Below, piece by piece: positions 24,557 through 33,354 of a DNA stretch of 64,000 bases. Under the pieces are notes generated by a model that saw only the letters and a list, made by a program, of their open reading frames with translations, was not told the origin of the DNA and searched no databases. The stretch comes from Luteimicrobium sp049844995 (GTDB lineage: Bacteria > Actinomycetota > Actinomycetes > Actinomycetales > Cellulomonadaceae), in NCBI RefSeq assembly GCF_049844995.1, contig NZ_JBNCMC010000009.1, positions 33,836 through 97,835 of the forward strand, in the 5' to 3' direction. Both the position numbers and the translations under genes were made by a program. Position 1 is the stretch's first letter, and each line of letters starts with the position of its first letter.

Positions 24557-25887
24557 GCCGAGATGCCCTCCTTGACGCGCCCGCCGGTGGCGGGGGTGGT
24601 GTCGTACGCGGTCTCACCGTGGATGGCGAAGTCGACGCCGCCGACCTCGTCGCCCTCGGCCACGCGCAGGCCGGTGATGGCCTTGATGATGTATCCGATC
24701 ACGTAGGTCAGCACGAAGGAGAACACGACGGCGATCACGGCGACCAGCACCTGGGTCGCGAGCTGGGTCAGGCCGCCGCCGTAGAGCAGGCCGTTCTTGG
24801 CGCCGTCGGGGTACCAGCCGCCCTGCTTGTTCGTCGCGAAGAAGCCGATGAGGATCGTGCCCGTCAGGCCGCCGACGAGGTGGACGCCGACCACGTCGAG
24901 CGCGTCGTCGAAGCCGAACTTGAACTTGAGCCCGACGGCGAGCGCGCAGACGACGCCGGCCACCAGGCCGATGACGATCGCGCCGTACGAGTCGACCGCC
25001 GCGGCGGCCGGGGTGATCGCGACGAGGCCGGCGACGACGCCCGACGCGGCGCCCAGCGACGTGGCCTTGCCGTCGCGGAACTTCTCCGTGAGCATCCAGG
25101 CGAGCATCGCGACGCAGGTGGCGACGAAGGTGTTGATCCACGCGCGCCCGGCGGTGCCGTCGGCCGCGCCCTCGGAGCCCGCGTTGAAGCCGAACCAGCC
25201 GACCCACAGGAGCGCCGCGCCCAGCATCACGTACGGCAGGTTGTGGGGGCGCATCGGCTCCTTCGGCCAGCCCTTGCGGCGGCCCAGCAGCAGCGCGAGC
25301 GCGAGGCCCGCCGCACCGGCGTCGATGTGGACGACCGTGCCGCCCGCGAAGTCGATGGGCGTCGACAGCCACTCGGAGACCTTGCCGCCGACGCCGAGGA
25401 AGCCGCCGCCCCACACCATGTGCGCGAGCGGGAAGTAGACGGCCGTGACCCAGACGGCGGAGAACGCGATCCAGCTGCCCAGCTTGATGCGGTCGGCGAT
25501 GGCGCCCGTGATGAGCGCGACCGTGATGACCGCGAACGTGGCCTGGAACCCGACCCCGACGAGCGCCGGGACGCCCGTGGCGGCACCCAGGCCGCCGTCG
25601 TCCTGAAGGCCGACCAGGCCGAAGTACTTGAACGGGTTGTCGAAGAACTGCGCGTAGCCCGTCGTGTTGCCCGCGAACGTCATCGAGTACCCGTAGAGGA
25701 TCCAGATGAACCCGACGACCCCGACGGCGACGAAGTTCATCACCATCATGTTGAGGACCGACTTCGAGCGGACCATGCCGCCGTAGAAGAACGCCAGCCC
25801 GGGGACCGTCATCATCAGCACGATGACCGCCGACGTCATCATCCACGCCGTGTTGCCCGTGTCCAGCTTGAAGGCATCCGCTGCCAT
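24553..25887 (-). CDS. amt: Ammonium transporter AmtB
   Basis: This 444-residue membrane protein has about eleven transmembrane segments and conducts ammonium, which PII can block. Family landmarks are present: PGLAFFYGGMVRSKSVLN, FAGGTVVHIDAGAAGLA (with the pore His), LLWVGWFGFNAGSE and DVVGVHLVGGLTGTI (second pore His). The ATG at 25887 is chosen because ACAGGAG lies 5 bases upstream; the ATG at 25905 has only a distant site. The gene heads amt-glnB-glnD. Confidence 0.95.
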   Translation of the reverse strand: MAADAFKLDTGNTAWMMTSAVIVLMMTVPGLAFFYGGMVRSKSVLNMMVMNFVAVGVVGFIWILYGYSMTFAGNTTGYAQFFDNPFKYFGLVGLQDDGGLGAATGVPALVGVGFQATFAVITVALITGAIADRIKLGSWIAFSAVWVTAVYFPLAHMVWGGGFLGVGGKVSEWLSTPIDFAGGTVVHIDAGAAGLALALLLGRRKGWPKEPMRPHNLPYVMLGAALLWVGWFGFNAGSEGAADGTAGRAWINTFVATCVAMLAWMLTEKFRDGKATSLGAASGVVAGLVAITPAAAAVDSYGAIVIGLVAGVVCALAVGLKFKFGFDDALDVVGVHLVGGLTGTILIGFFATNKQGGWYPDGAKNGLLYGGGLTQLATQVLVAVIAVVFSFVLTYVIGYIIKAITGLRVAEGDEVGGVDFAIHGETAYDTTPATGGRVKEGISA

Positions 25888-25966
25888 CAAGGCTCCTGTT
25901 GCCATGTGCCCGTCTCTCCCTCCGCCGACCTGGGCGGCCGGTCGGGGACAACGTTCTCGGCGACAG

Positions 25967-26004
25967 GTTTCACTCGGTCGCGGGCCGTGTTACGGGCAGG
26001 TGAC
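25967..26004 (-). promoter_or_regulatory. GlnR-type operator upstream of amt
   Basis: On the minus strand the sequence reads GTCAC-n6-GTAAC-n6-CGCGA-n6-GAAAC. The known Streptomyces GlnR box is gTnAc-n6-GaAAc-n6-gTnAc-n6-GaAAc. Three of the four half-sites match (one with one difference) and all three spacers are exactly 6. It lies about 80 bases upstream of amt, whose homologues are classic GlnR targets. Confidence 0.7.
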
Positions 26005-26044
26005 ATGAACCTCGCGAGCGTAAATGTTGGGTTTCGCGCGGCCG

Positions 26045-27238
26045 TCAGTCGCCCAGGAGGCCGTCGACGAACGCCTCGGGGTCGAACGGCGCGAGGTCGT
26101 CCGGGCCCTCGCCGAGACCGACGAGCTTCACGGGCACCCCGAGCTCGCGCTGCACGGCGACGACGATCCCGCCGCGAGCCGTGCCGTCGAGCTTGGTCAG
26201 CACGATGCCGGTGACCCCGGCCACCTCGCCGAACACGCGGGCCTGCGTGAGCCCGTTCTGGCCGGTGGTCGCGTCGAGGACCAGCAGCACCTCGGTGAGG
26301 GGCGCCTCCTTGGTGATCACCCGGGTGATCTTCCCCAGCTCGTCCATGAGACCGGCCTTGTTCTGCAGGCGGCCGGCGGTGTCGACGACGACGACGTCCA
26401 CGCCCTCCGTGCGCCCCGTCCGGACGGCGTCGAACGCCACCGCGGCGGGGTCGGCACCGTCACGGTCGGAGCGCACCGTCGGCACGCCGACGCGCGAGCC
26501 CCAGGTCTGGAGCTGGTCGGCGGCGGCGGCGCGGAACGTGTCCGCGGCCCCGAGGACGACGGTGCGCCCCTCCGCGACGAGCACGCGGGCGAGCTTGCCG
26601 ATGGTCGTCGTCTTGCCGGTCCCGTTGACGCCGACGACGAGCAGCACCGCCGGGACGTCGTTCCCGTCGGCGCCGGGGTGACGCTCGGTCGCGAGCGAGC
26701 GGTCGAGGGTCGGGTCCACGATCGCGAGGAGCTCGGAGCGCAGCAGCTCACGCACCTGCGCCGCGTCCTTCACGCCCTCGACGCGGACGCGGGTCCGCAG
26801 CGCCTCGACGATCTCACCCGTCGGGCCGGCGCCGACGTCGGCGAGCAGGAGCGTCTCCTCGAGCTCGTCCCAGTCGTCCTCGGTCAGGTGGTCGCGCGAG
26901 AGGACCGCCAGCAGGCGCGCGCCGAGCGGCGAGCCGGACCGGGCGAGCCGCCCCCGGAGCCGGACCAGCCGGCCGGCGACGGGCTCGGGCTGCTCGAGCG
27001 CGGGCGCCGCCTCGGGAAGCTCGGCCTCGGGGGTCTCGGGCGTCTCGGGCGTCTCGGGTGCCTCGGGGGCCGGCGCACCGGCCGGCCCGGGCGCCGCGGA
27101 CGGCGGTGCCTCCGCGACGGGCGGCGCTCCCGCATCTGCGCCACGCCTGCGCGACGTCGCGACCCGGTTCCCGACGAAGCCCGCCACGAGGGCGACGAGC
27201 ACGACAGCGATGACGATCCACAGCCAGAGGTCCTTCAC
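26045..27238 (-). CDS. ftsY: Signal recognition particle receptor FtsY
   Basis: FtsY is the membrane-associated GTPase that receives Ffh-ribosome complexes. The 397-residue protein starts with a hydrophobic segment (LWLWIVIAVVLVALVAG), followed by a Pro/Glu-rich linker with PET repeats. The NG domain shows GVNGTGKTTTIGKLAR, DTAGRLQNKAGLMDEL and TKLDGTARGG. The GTG start is preceded by AACACT seven bases upstream, which fits a leaderless promoter; no Shine-Dalgarno sequence is seen. A GlnR-like box and the amt operon lie downstream. Confidence 0.96.
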   Translation of the reverse strand: MKDLWLWIVIAVVLVALVAGFVGNRVATSRRRGADAGAPPVAEAPPSAAPGPAGAPAPEAPETPETPETPEAELPEAAPALEQPEPVAGRLVRLRGRLARSGSPLGARLLAVLSRDHLTEDDWDELEETLLLADVGAGPTGEIVEALRTRVRVEGVKDAAQVRELLRSELLAIVDPTLDRSLATERHPGADGNDVPAVLLVVGVNGTGKTTTIGKLARVLVAEGRTVVLGAADTFRAAAADQLQTWGSRVGVPTVRSDRDGADPAAVAFDAVRTGRTEGVDVVVVDTAGRLQNKAGLMDELGKITRVITKEAPLTEVLLVLDATTGQNGLTQARVFGEVAGVTGIVLTKLDGTARGGIVVAVQRELGVPVKLVGLGEGPDDLAPFDPEAFVDGLLGD

Positions 27239-27326
27239 GCGGACCAGTGTTCCAGGCCCGGCGGCCTCGGCCTACCCGACCCGCTCGACGCAGTCGGCCG
27301 GTGACGGCGGGACCGGCCTCGTGCGC

Positions 27327-27647
27327 TCAGCCGCGGGCGGCGTGCCGCCAGTCGTGCCAGTCGTGGTCGGCGTCGTCGGGCTCGGACCACTCGAACACCT
27401 CGTCGAGGTCCGTGTCGACGACGGGCGGCGCGAGGTGCGAGGCGACGTTGAGCGCCCGGTCGGGGTGGCGCCGCGCGAAGCGCTCGGCACGGATGTCCTG
27501 CCAGCCGGCGCGGAAGTCACCGGCGAAGCCCCTGAGCCCCGTCGAGGGCAGCTCGGGGTTGTCCCGCCGCTCGACCCGGTGCACGGCGTAGAGCACCGCG
27601 ACGGCGGCGACGAGAGCGAGAACCATCCAGAACCAGAGCTGCACCAC
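27327..27647 (-). CDS. Small single-pass membrane protein of unknown function
   Basis: This 106-residue protein begins with one hydrophobic segment (WFWMVLALVAAVAVLYAV, residues ~5-23), followed by a short basic stretch. The soluble tail ends very acidic and His/Trp-rich (EWSEPDDADHDWHDWRH). I do not recognise a family. The GTG at 27647 is chosen because GATACT lies exactly 6 bases upstream as a leaderless -10, and it places the membrane segment at the N-terminus. It lies between ftsY and smc on the same strand. Confidence 0.65.
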   Translation of the reverse strand: MVQLWFWMVLALVAAVAVLYAVHRVERRDNPELPSTGLRGFAGDFRAGWQDIRAERFARRHPDRALNVASHLAPPVVDTDLDEVFEWSEPDDADHDWHDWRHAARG

Positions 27648-27653
27648 GGTCCC

Positions 27654-27659
27654 AGTATC
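27654..27659 (-). promoter_or_regulatory. Leaderless -10 (GATACT) of the small membrane protein
   Basis: GATACT ends 6 bases before the GTG at 27647, so transcription would begin at or next to the start codon. There is no Shine-Dalgarno sequence at that codon. Confidence 0.5.
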
Positions 27660-27693
27660 GTGGCCCACCCTGGGCGCGCACGTCAGGCACCCT

Positions 27694-27717
27694 GTGCGTA
27701 TCCGAATCGATACACAC
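27694..27717. promoter_or_regulatory. Inverted repeat, candidate operator
   Basis: GTGCGTATC-CGAATC-GATACACAC has 9-base arms with one mismatch and a 6-base centre. It lies about 35 bases upstream of the -10 of the small membrane protein and stands out as AT-rich in this genome. The binding protein is unknown. Confidence 0.45.
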
Positions 27718-27751
27718 CTTCACTCGGGGCACACAACTGCTACGGATCCGT

Positions 27752-27778
27752 GACCTCACCGTGACGTGGTGGGAGGTC
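27752..27778 (-). terminator. Hairpin downstream of smc
   Basis: GACCTCACC (27752-27760) pairs with GGT plus GAGGTC (27768-27770 and 27773-27778) with a small bulge. It lies about 45 bases past the smc stop and probably ends that transcript. Confidence 0.45.
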
Positions 27779-27822
27779 GATGAGCGGCAAGCCCGCCTCG
27801 CCGAGTCTGCACGCGTCCTCGC

Positions 27823-30800
27823 CTACGCGCCGACCGACTCCTCCGACCGCAGCCGCTGGCTGATCACGGTCGTCACGCCGTCCCCACGCATCGTCACGCC
27901 GTACAACGCGTCGGCGATCTCCATCGTCCTCTTGTGGTGCGTGATGACGATGAGCTGGGAGTCGCGCTGCAGCTCGGCGAAGATCTCGAGGAGCCGCCCG
28001 AGGTTGGTGTCGTCGAGCGCGGCCTCGACCTCGTCCATGACGTAGAACGGGCTGGGCCGGGCCTTGAAGATGGACACGAGCAGCGCGACAGCGGTGAGGG
28101 AGCGTTCGCCGCCGGACAGCAGCGACAGTCGCTTGACCTTCTTCCCAGCAGGCCGCGCCTCGACCTCGATGCCGGTGGCGAGCATGTCGGTCGGGTCGGT
28201 GAGCACGAGCCGCCCCTCGCCCCCGGGGAAGAGCCGCGGGAAGACCTGCTCGAACTGGGCGGCCGTGTCGGCGTAGGCCTCCGCGAACACCCGCTCGACG
28301 CGCTCGTCGATCTCCTTGACGATCTCGAGCAGGTCGGCGCGCGACTTCTTGAGGTCGGCGAGCTGCTCGGTGAGGAACGTGTGCCGCTCCTCGAGGGCGG
28401 CGAACTCCTCGAGCGCGAGGGGGTTGACGCGGCCGAGCTGCCCGAGTCCGCGCTCGGCGGTCCGGAGCCGCTTCTCCTGCTCGGCGCGGTCGTAGGGGAC
28501 CTCGCGCGGGGCGTCCTCGGCGTCGTCGTCGGACTCGCCCCCGGAGGGCGGGCCCCCGAGGACAGGGACCGGCCGGTGCGGCCCGAACTCGTCGACGAGC
28601 ACCTCGGGGTCGAGCCCGAGCTCGTCGACGGCGCGCTGCTGGAGCTGTTCGACACGGAGCTGCTGCTGCGCCCGCGCGACCTCGTCGCGGTGGGCGACGT
28701 CGGTGAGCTCGCGCAGCTCGCCCGTGAGCTTCTCGACGTCGGCGCGGGCGGCGACGAGCCCCGCCTCCCGCTCGGCGCGGGCGACCTCGGCGGCGGCGCG
28801 CTCGTCGGCGGCTCCGGCGACGGCACGCTCGACGGCGCCCGCCGCCTCCGCGGCCCCGGCGCCGACGGCGCGCGCACGGGCCGCCTGGACGGCTCGGGCC
28901 CGCTCGCGCTCGGCCGCGACGCGGCGCGCCTCGCGCTCGGCGGCGGCCGCCCGGGCGAGCGACTGGGCGCGGCCCGCCAGGGCGCGCGCCCGCTCCTCGC
29001 TCGTCCGCAGAGCGAGGCGCGCCTCGGTCTCCTGCTGCCGGGCCGCCGTGGCGGCCTCGGCGCGCGCGTCCCGCTCGGCGGCCGCCGCGTCGATCGCGTC
29101 CTCGGACTCCTCGGGCGCTCGCTCGGCGGCCGTGAGCCGGGCCGCGAGGGCCGCGTGCGCCTCCTCCTGCTCGACGAGCGACGCCTCCGCCGCGGCGAGC
29201 CGCTCCCCCGCCCGCTCGGCCTCCGCGCGGGCCGCGCGGGCGGTCGCGCCCAGGTGCCCGAGCTCCTCGGCGACGGCCGCGAGCCGCGCGTCGGACTCGT
29301 TGAGGCGGGCGAGGGTCTCGTCGTGCCGTTCCCGGGCGGACTCCTCGGCCCGGGTGGCGCCGGCGAGCTCGAAGCGGGCGCGCTCCCCCGCCGCGACGGC
29401 GACGTCGAGGGCCTGCCGTCCCTCGTCGAGCGCGGCCTGGAGGTGCAGGACGCTGGGCGAGGAGGCCGAGCCACCCACGGCGTGCGCCCCGGCGAGCAGG
29501 TCCCCGGCGAGGGTCACGACCCGCAGGCGGGGGTGCGCAGCGACCAGGGCGCGCCCGTGGGCGAGGTCGGGCGCGACGACGACGTCCGCGAGCAGCGCGC
29601 CGATCCCCGCCCGCGCGTCGGGGGCCGGGGTGACGACGTCGGAGGCCCAGCGGGCGCCGTCGGGCAGCGGGACGTCGTCGGGGCGAGGCGCCGCGGACCC
29701 GGCGGGTTCGCCGACGACGAGCGCCGCGCGTCCGGCGTCCTGCTCGCGCAACCAGCGGAGGGCGTCGACCGCCATGTCGAGCGACTCGACGGCGACGGCG
29801 TCGGCGAGCGGGCCGAGCGCGGCGGCGACCGCGTCCTCGAAGCCGGGCTCGACGGCGAGGGTCGCGGCCACCGAGCCGAGCGTGCCGGGTCGGTCGTCGG
29901 CGAGCAGCGCGCCCGCGCCGTCCTTGCGATCCAGGCTGAGCTCGAGCGCCTCGACGCGCGCGGACCACTGCGTGCGGTCGCGCTCGGCCGTGGCGGCCTG
30001 CTCGCGCAGCTCGGCGACGCGCGCGGACGCGGCCTCGAGCGCCCGGGACGCCTCCTCGTGCTCGGTGTCGAGGTCGACCTCGCCCGCCTCGTCGCCGACG
30101 ACCCGGGCCTCCAGCTCCGTGAAGCGCGCCCCCGCCTCGACGCCGCGGCGCTCGGCCTCGGCCACGGCCTCGCGCAGCCGGCCCAGCTCGGCATGGGTCG
30201 CCTCCACGCGGCTACGCTGCGCCGCGACCTGGCCCGAGAGCCGAGCGAGGCCCTCGCGCCGGTCGGCGGCGGCGCGCTGCAGCGTCGCCAGCTCGCGCTC
30301 GGCGGCGGCTGCCGCGTCCTCGGCCCCGGCCCTGCCGGCCACCGCCGCCTCGAGCGCCGCGCGCGCGAGCTCGACCTCGCTCGTGAGCTCGCGCTCGGCG
30401 TCGCGGGCGCGCTCGGCCTGCGCGTCGAGGTCGTCGGGGTCGGCGCCGCGCTGGACCGGCTCCGCGGCGCCGAGCAGCCGCAGCCGCTCGGCCGCGAGGG
30501 TCTGCGTGCCGCGCAGCCGCTCGCGGAGCGCGGACAGCCGGTAGTAGGTGTCGTTGGCCTCGGCGACGGCCGGGCTCGCCTCCGCGGCCTGCTGCTCGAG
30601 CGCGGCCAGGGCCTCACGTGCGGCCGCCAGGGCGGCCTCGACGCGCGCCTGCTGCTCCCGGAGCGCGGTCTCGCCGGCCAGGTCCTGCTCGAGCGCCGCG
30701 AGCGCCTGCGCAAGGTCGTCGGCGAGGAGGCGAGACCGCGCGTCCCGGGCGTCGGCCTGGATGGTCTGCGCCTTGCGCGCCACCTCGGCCTGCCGCCCGA

Positions 30801-31413
30801 GGGGCCCGAGCTGGCGCCGCACCTCGGCCGTGAGGTCCGCGAGCCGCGTGAGGTTGCCCTGCATCGCGTCGAGCTTGCGGACCGCCTTCTCCTTGCGCTT
30901 GCGGTGCTTGAGGACTCCGGCGGCCTCCTCGACGAAACCCCGGCGCTCCTCGGGCGTCGCGCGCAGGACCGCGTCGAGCTGGCCCTGGCCGACGACGACG
31001 TGCATCTCCCGCCCGATGCCCGAGTCGGAGAGGAGGTCCTGGATGTCGAGCAGGCGGCACGACGACCCGTTGATCGCGTACTCGCTGCCGCCGCTGCGGA
31101 ACAGCGTGCGGCTGATCGTCACCTCGGAGTACTCGATCGGCAGCGCGCCGTCGGCGTTGTCGATGGTGAGCGAGACCTCGGCGCGGCCCAGCGGCGGGCG
31201 GCCGGAGGTGCCGGCGAAGATGACGTCCTCCATCTTGCCGCCGCGCAGCGACTTGGCGCCCTGCTCGCCCATCACCCAGGCGAGCGCGTCGACGACGTTG
31301 GACTTCCCCGAGCCGTTCGGCCCCACCACGCACGTCACGCCGGGCTCGAACCGCAGCGTCGTCGCCGACGCGAACGACTTGAACCCGCGGAGCGTGAGCG
31401 TCTTGAGGTGCAC
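27823..31413 (-). CDS. smc: Chromosome segregation SMC ATPase
   Basis: SMC dimers with ScpA/ScpB extrude DNA loops and help segregate chromosomes. The 1196-residue protein has the N-terminal ATPase half (FKSFASATTL, Walker A GPNGSGKSN at ~32-40). Two long Ala/Glu/Arg-rich coiled coils flank a hinge at about 500-660. The C-terminal half carries LLSGGERSLTAVALLVSIF and the Walker B VMDEVEAALDD. The start is a GTG, and TAGGCT lies exactly 7 bases upstream, which suggests a leaderless mRNA. Confidence 0.97.
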   Translation of the reverse strand: MHLKTLTLRGFKSFASATTLRFEPGVTCVVGPNGSGKSNVVDALAWVMGEQGAKSLRGGKMEDVIFAGTSGRPPLGRAEVSLTIDNADGALPIEYSEVTISRTLFRSGGSEYAINGSSCRLLDIQDLLSDSGIGREMHVVVGQGQLDAVLRATPEERRGFVEEAAGVLKHRKRKEKAVRKLDAMQGNLTRLADLTAEVRRQLGPLGRQAEVARKAQTIQADARDARSRLLADDLAQALAALEQDLAGETALREQQARVEAALAAAREALAALEQQAAEASPAVAEANDTYYRLSALRERLRGTQTLAAERLRLLGAAEPVQRGADPDDLDAQAERARDAERELTSEVELARAALEAAVAGRAGAEDAAAAAERELATLQRAAADRREGLARLSGQVAAQRSRVEATHAELGRLREAVAEAERRGVEAGARFTELEARVVGDEAGEVDLDTEHEEASRALEAASARVAELREQAATAERDRTQWSARVEALELSLDRKDGAGALLADDRPGTLGSVAATLAVEPGFEDAVAAALGPLADAVAVESLDMAVDALRWLREQDAGRAALVVGEPAGSAAPRPDDVPLPDGARWASDVVTPAPDARAGIGALLADVVVAPDLAHGRALVAAHPRLRVVTLAGDLLAGAHAVGGSASSPSVLHLQAALDEGRQALDVAVAAGERARFELAGATRAEESARERHDETLARLNESDARLAAVAEELGHLGATARAARAEAERAGERLAAAEASLVEQEEAHAALAARLTAAERAPEESEDAIDAAAAERDARAEAATAARQQETEARLALRTSEERARALAGRAQSLARAAAAEREARRVAAERERARAVQAARARAVGAGAAEAAGAVERAVAGAADERAAAEVARAEREAGLVAARADVEKLTGELRELTDVAHRDEVARAQQQLRVEQLQQRAVDELGLDPEVLVDEFGPHRPVPVLGGPPSGGESDDDAEDAPREVPYDRAEQEKRLRTAERGLGQLGRVNPLALEEFAALEERHTFLTEQLADLKKSRADLLEIVKEIDERVERVFAEAYADTAAQFEQVFPRLFPGGEGRLVLTDPTDMLATGIEVEARPAGKKVKRLSLLSGGERSLTAVALLVSIFKARPSPFYVMDEVEAALDDTNLGRLLEIFAELQRDSQLIVITHHKRTMEIADALYGVTMRGDGVTTVISQRLRSEESVGA

Positions 31414-31420
31414 GGCCCCG

Positions 31421-31426
31421 AGCCTA
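31421..31426 (-). promoter_or_regulatory. Leaderless -10 (TAGGCT) of smc
   Basis: TAGGCT fits TAnnnT and ends 7 bases before the smc GTG. No ribosome-binding site is present at that start. Confidence 0.5.
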
Positions 31427-31497
31427 GTTCGACGGCCGCGGGATTCCGGGGACCTCGGGCGCCCGCCGGGTCGGCCGGCGCCGCGGGGCCGGGCGGC

Positions 31498-31932
31498 TCA
31501 CAGGCCGGGGAACCAGAGCCCGATCTCCCGCTCGGCCGACTCGGTCGAGTCCGAGCCGTGCACGAGGTTCTGCTGGACCTTGAGGCCCCAGTCGCGGCCG
31601 AGGTCGCCGCGGATCGTGCCGGGAGCCGCCGCCGTGGGGTCGGTCGCGCCCGCGAGCGAGCGGAAGCCGGCGATGACGCCCTGTCCCTCGGCGACGACGG
31701 CCACGACCGGCCCGGACTTCATGAACTCGACCAGCGGGCCGTAGAACGGCTTGCCCTCGTGCTCGGCGTAGTGCGCGGCGAGGAGGTCGTCGGACGCCGT
31801 GAGCAGCTGGACCGCCGCGAGCGTGTAGCCCTTGGCCTCGACCCGGCGCAGGATCTCCCCCACGAGGCCGCGGCGGACGCCGTCGGGCTTGACGAGGACG
31901 AGGGTGCGTTCGGTGCTGTTCGGCGTGCTCAT
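31498..31932 (-). CDS. ndk: Nucleoside diphosphate kinase
   Basis: Ndk exchanges terminal phosphates between nucleoside tri- and diphosphates by a ping-pong mechanism. The 144-residue protein has Lys15 in LVLVKPDGVRRG, the GPTDP-like loop (here GATDPTAAAPGTIRGD) and the phospho-histidine His125 in NLVHGSDS. The ATG at 31932 is preceded by TAGGGT exactly 7 bases upstream, so the mRNA is probably leaderless. It sits downstream of DUF4233, an order conserved in actinobacteria. Confidence 0.97.
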   Translation of the reverse strand: MSTPNSTERTLVLVKPDGVRRGLVGEILRRVEAKGYTLAAVQLLTASDDLLAAHYAEHEGKPFYGPLVEFMKSGPVVAVVAEGQGVIAGFRSLAGATDPTAAAPGTIRGDLGRDWGLKVQQNLVHGSDSTESAEREIGLWFPGL

Positions 31933-31939
31933 GGGCCAC

Positions 31940-31945
31940 ACCCTA
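31940..31945 (-). promoter_or_regulatory. Leaderless -10 (TAGGGT) of ndk
   Basis: TAGGGT fits TAnnnT and is separated from the ndk ATG by 7 bases. No Shine-Dalgarno sequence is visible. Confidence 0.5.
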
Positions 31946-31985
31946 CCGGCGCGGCGAAGGCCGCCCTGCCCGGTTCCCGCTCGCG

Positions 31986-32525
31986 TCAGCTCGCAGGGTC
32001 GCTGCCCGCCGGGCGGCGCCCGGCCGCGCGCGGCGGGACGTTCGGGGCGGTCTCGGGGTGCTCCGCGTCGTAGCGCGCGCGCTCCACGTCGACGCGCCCG
32101 CCGAGCCGCAGGGCGGCCACCCAGAGCACCGCGAAGATGCCACCCGCCAGGAACATGAACGGGACAGCGAGGCCCCCGGCGATGACCGGGACCTGCACGA
32201 CGGTGCCTGCGACGTAGCCGCCCGGCCGGGTCACGACGCGGGACAGGACGAGCAGGACGACCGAGAGCACGAGCCCGACGGTCCAGATGACCGCGCCGCT
32301 CGGCGGGTCGAACAGCGGCCACGCGTTCGGGACGGTCCGCAGCCCGTAGGCGACCAGGGTGCAGAAGAAGACGACGAACGCCTCGAGCAGCAGCACCGTC
32401 TGGGTGAACTGCGGCTTCGCTGCGGCGCGCGGCTTGATCCGGTCGCCGGGCAGCGGCACGTCCTTGGGCAGGGTGCGGCGCGGCGGCTCGGGCCGCGCGG
32501 GTCCGTCGGAGGGGGTGCTGCTCAC
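31986..32525 (-). CDS. DUF4233 family membrane protein
   Basis: This 179-residue protein has a Pro/Arg-rich N-terminal tail, about four hydrophobic segments (residues ~43-62, 78-95, 107-122 and 123-140) and a polar C-terminus. It matches DUF4233, a small actinobacterial membrane family usually found between folC and ndk. No function is known. The GTG at 32525 has GGAG just upstream. Here folC is 2.8 kb away because the dha operon lies between them. Confidence 0.8.
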   Translation of the reverse strand: MSSTPSDGPARPEPPRRTLPKDVPLPGDRIKPRAAAKPQFTQTVLLLEAFVVFFCTLVAYGLRTVPNAWPLFDPPSGAVIWTVGLVLSVVLLVLSRVVTRPGGYVAGTVVQVPVIAGGLAVPFMFLAGGIFAVLWVAALRLGGRVDVERARYDAEHPETAPNVPPRAAGRRPAGSDPAS

Positions 32526-32553
32526 CGCTCCAGGATACGGTCCGGCGCGGCTC

Positions 32554-32601
32554 CCCCACTCTCGCGAAGCAGACGGGCCGCCCGTCTACCTCGCGGAGGG
32601 G
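32554..32601 (-). terminator. Terminator hairpin after dhaM
   Basis: The core AGACGGGC-C-GCCCGTCT (32571-32587) is a perfect 8-bp inverted repeat. It is extended by CGCGA/TCGCG and CCCC/GGGG outer pairs (32554-32601). It begins a few bases past the dhaM stop and separates the dha operon from DUF4233. Confidence 0.65.
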
Positions 32602-32607
32602 CGGCGG

Positions 32608-33354
32608 TCAGGCCTCGCCGAAGCCGCCCTCGATCGCACCGGCCACGGCGTCGAGCGCCTCGGCGGCCTCCGGCCCCTGCGCGGTGACCTCGACCGCCTG
32701 CCCGCCCGTCGCGCCGAGGCCCATGAGCTCGAGGACGCTCGCGGCCTCGACCCCGCCGACCGTCACCTCGGCGTCGAATCCGGACGCCGTCCGCGCGAGC
32801 TCGGCCGCGGGGCGCGCGTGCAGGCCGAGCGCGTTACGGATCGTCACGGTCCGGCGCAGCACCTCGGCGGGCGCGCCCAGGCCCGCCCTGCCGCCGGCGT
32901 CGAGCGCGGCGGGCGCCGGCGGTCCCGGCGTCGTCGTCGGCGCGAAGGACCCGCCGGCGCGCTCCGCGACCCGCAGGACCTCCTCCGCGCCCGCGCCCCC
33001 GTTCGCGGACACCGCAGCGGCGACCGCGCCCTCGACGAACGGCGCGGTCGCGAGGTGGACGCGCGCGGCGTCGTCGGCGTCGAGGAACTCGGTCGCGGAC
33101 TCGACCGTGAGGATCGCCGAACCGAGGTCGGCCAGGACGACGACGCCGTCCGCGGCCGCGAGCGCCCGCCCGAGCGCCTCCTGGACGCGATCGAAGTCGG
33201 TCCCGAGGCCGCCGTCGGGCAGCCCGCCCGCGACCTCGATCGTGACGGCCGGGGCCATCTGCGCGGCGAGCCGGGCGGCGCCGCGGGCGAGCTCGTCCGC
33301 GTGGGAGACGAGGACGAGCGCGGTGTGCGGGCGGCCTGTGTCGGGGTCCGTCAT
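32608..33354 (-). CDS. dhaM: Dihydroxyacetone kinase phosphoryl donor DhaM (EIIA-HPr fusion)
   Basis: DhaM passes PTS phosphate to ADP bound on DhaL. The 248-residue protein has an N-terminal EIIA-Man-like domain with the active His18 in LVLVSHADELA, and DLGSA near 76-80. A Pro/Ala linker follows, then an HPr-like domain with His179 in ALGLHARPAAELA. The EI-like domain of the E. coli protein is absent. The ATG overlaps the dhaL stop (ATGA). It still needs general EI, which is not in this window. Confidence 0.93.
   Translation of the reverse strand: MTDPDTGRPHTALVLVSHADELARGAARLAAQMAPAVTIEVAGGLPDGGLGTDFDRVQEALGRALAAADGVVVLADLGSAILTVESATEFLDADDAARVHLATAPFVEGAVAAAVSANGGAGAEEVLRVAERAGGSFAPTTTPGPPAPAALDAGGRAGLGAPAEVLRRTVTIRNALGLHARPAAELARTASGFDAEVTVGGVEAASVLELMGLGATGGQAVEVTAQGPEAAEALDAVAGAIEGGFGEA

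Noticed and set aside
27934..32073. A 1379-codon open frame on the plus strand
   Set aside because: It is antisense to smc and ndk, has the low-complexity Arg/Gly/Glu composition of a shadow frame in GC-rich DNA, and lacks any domain.
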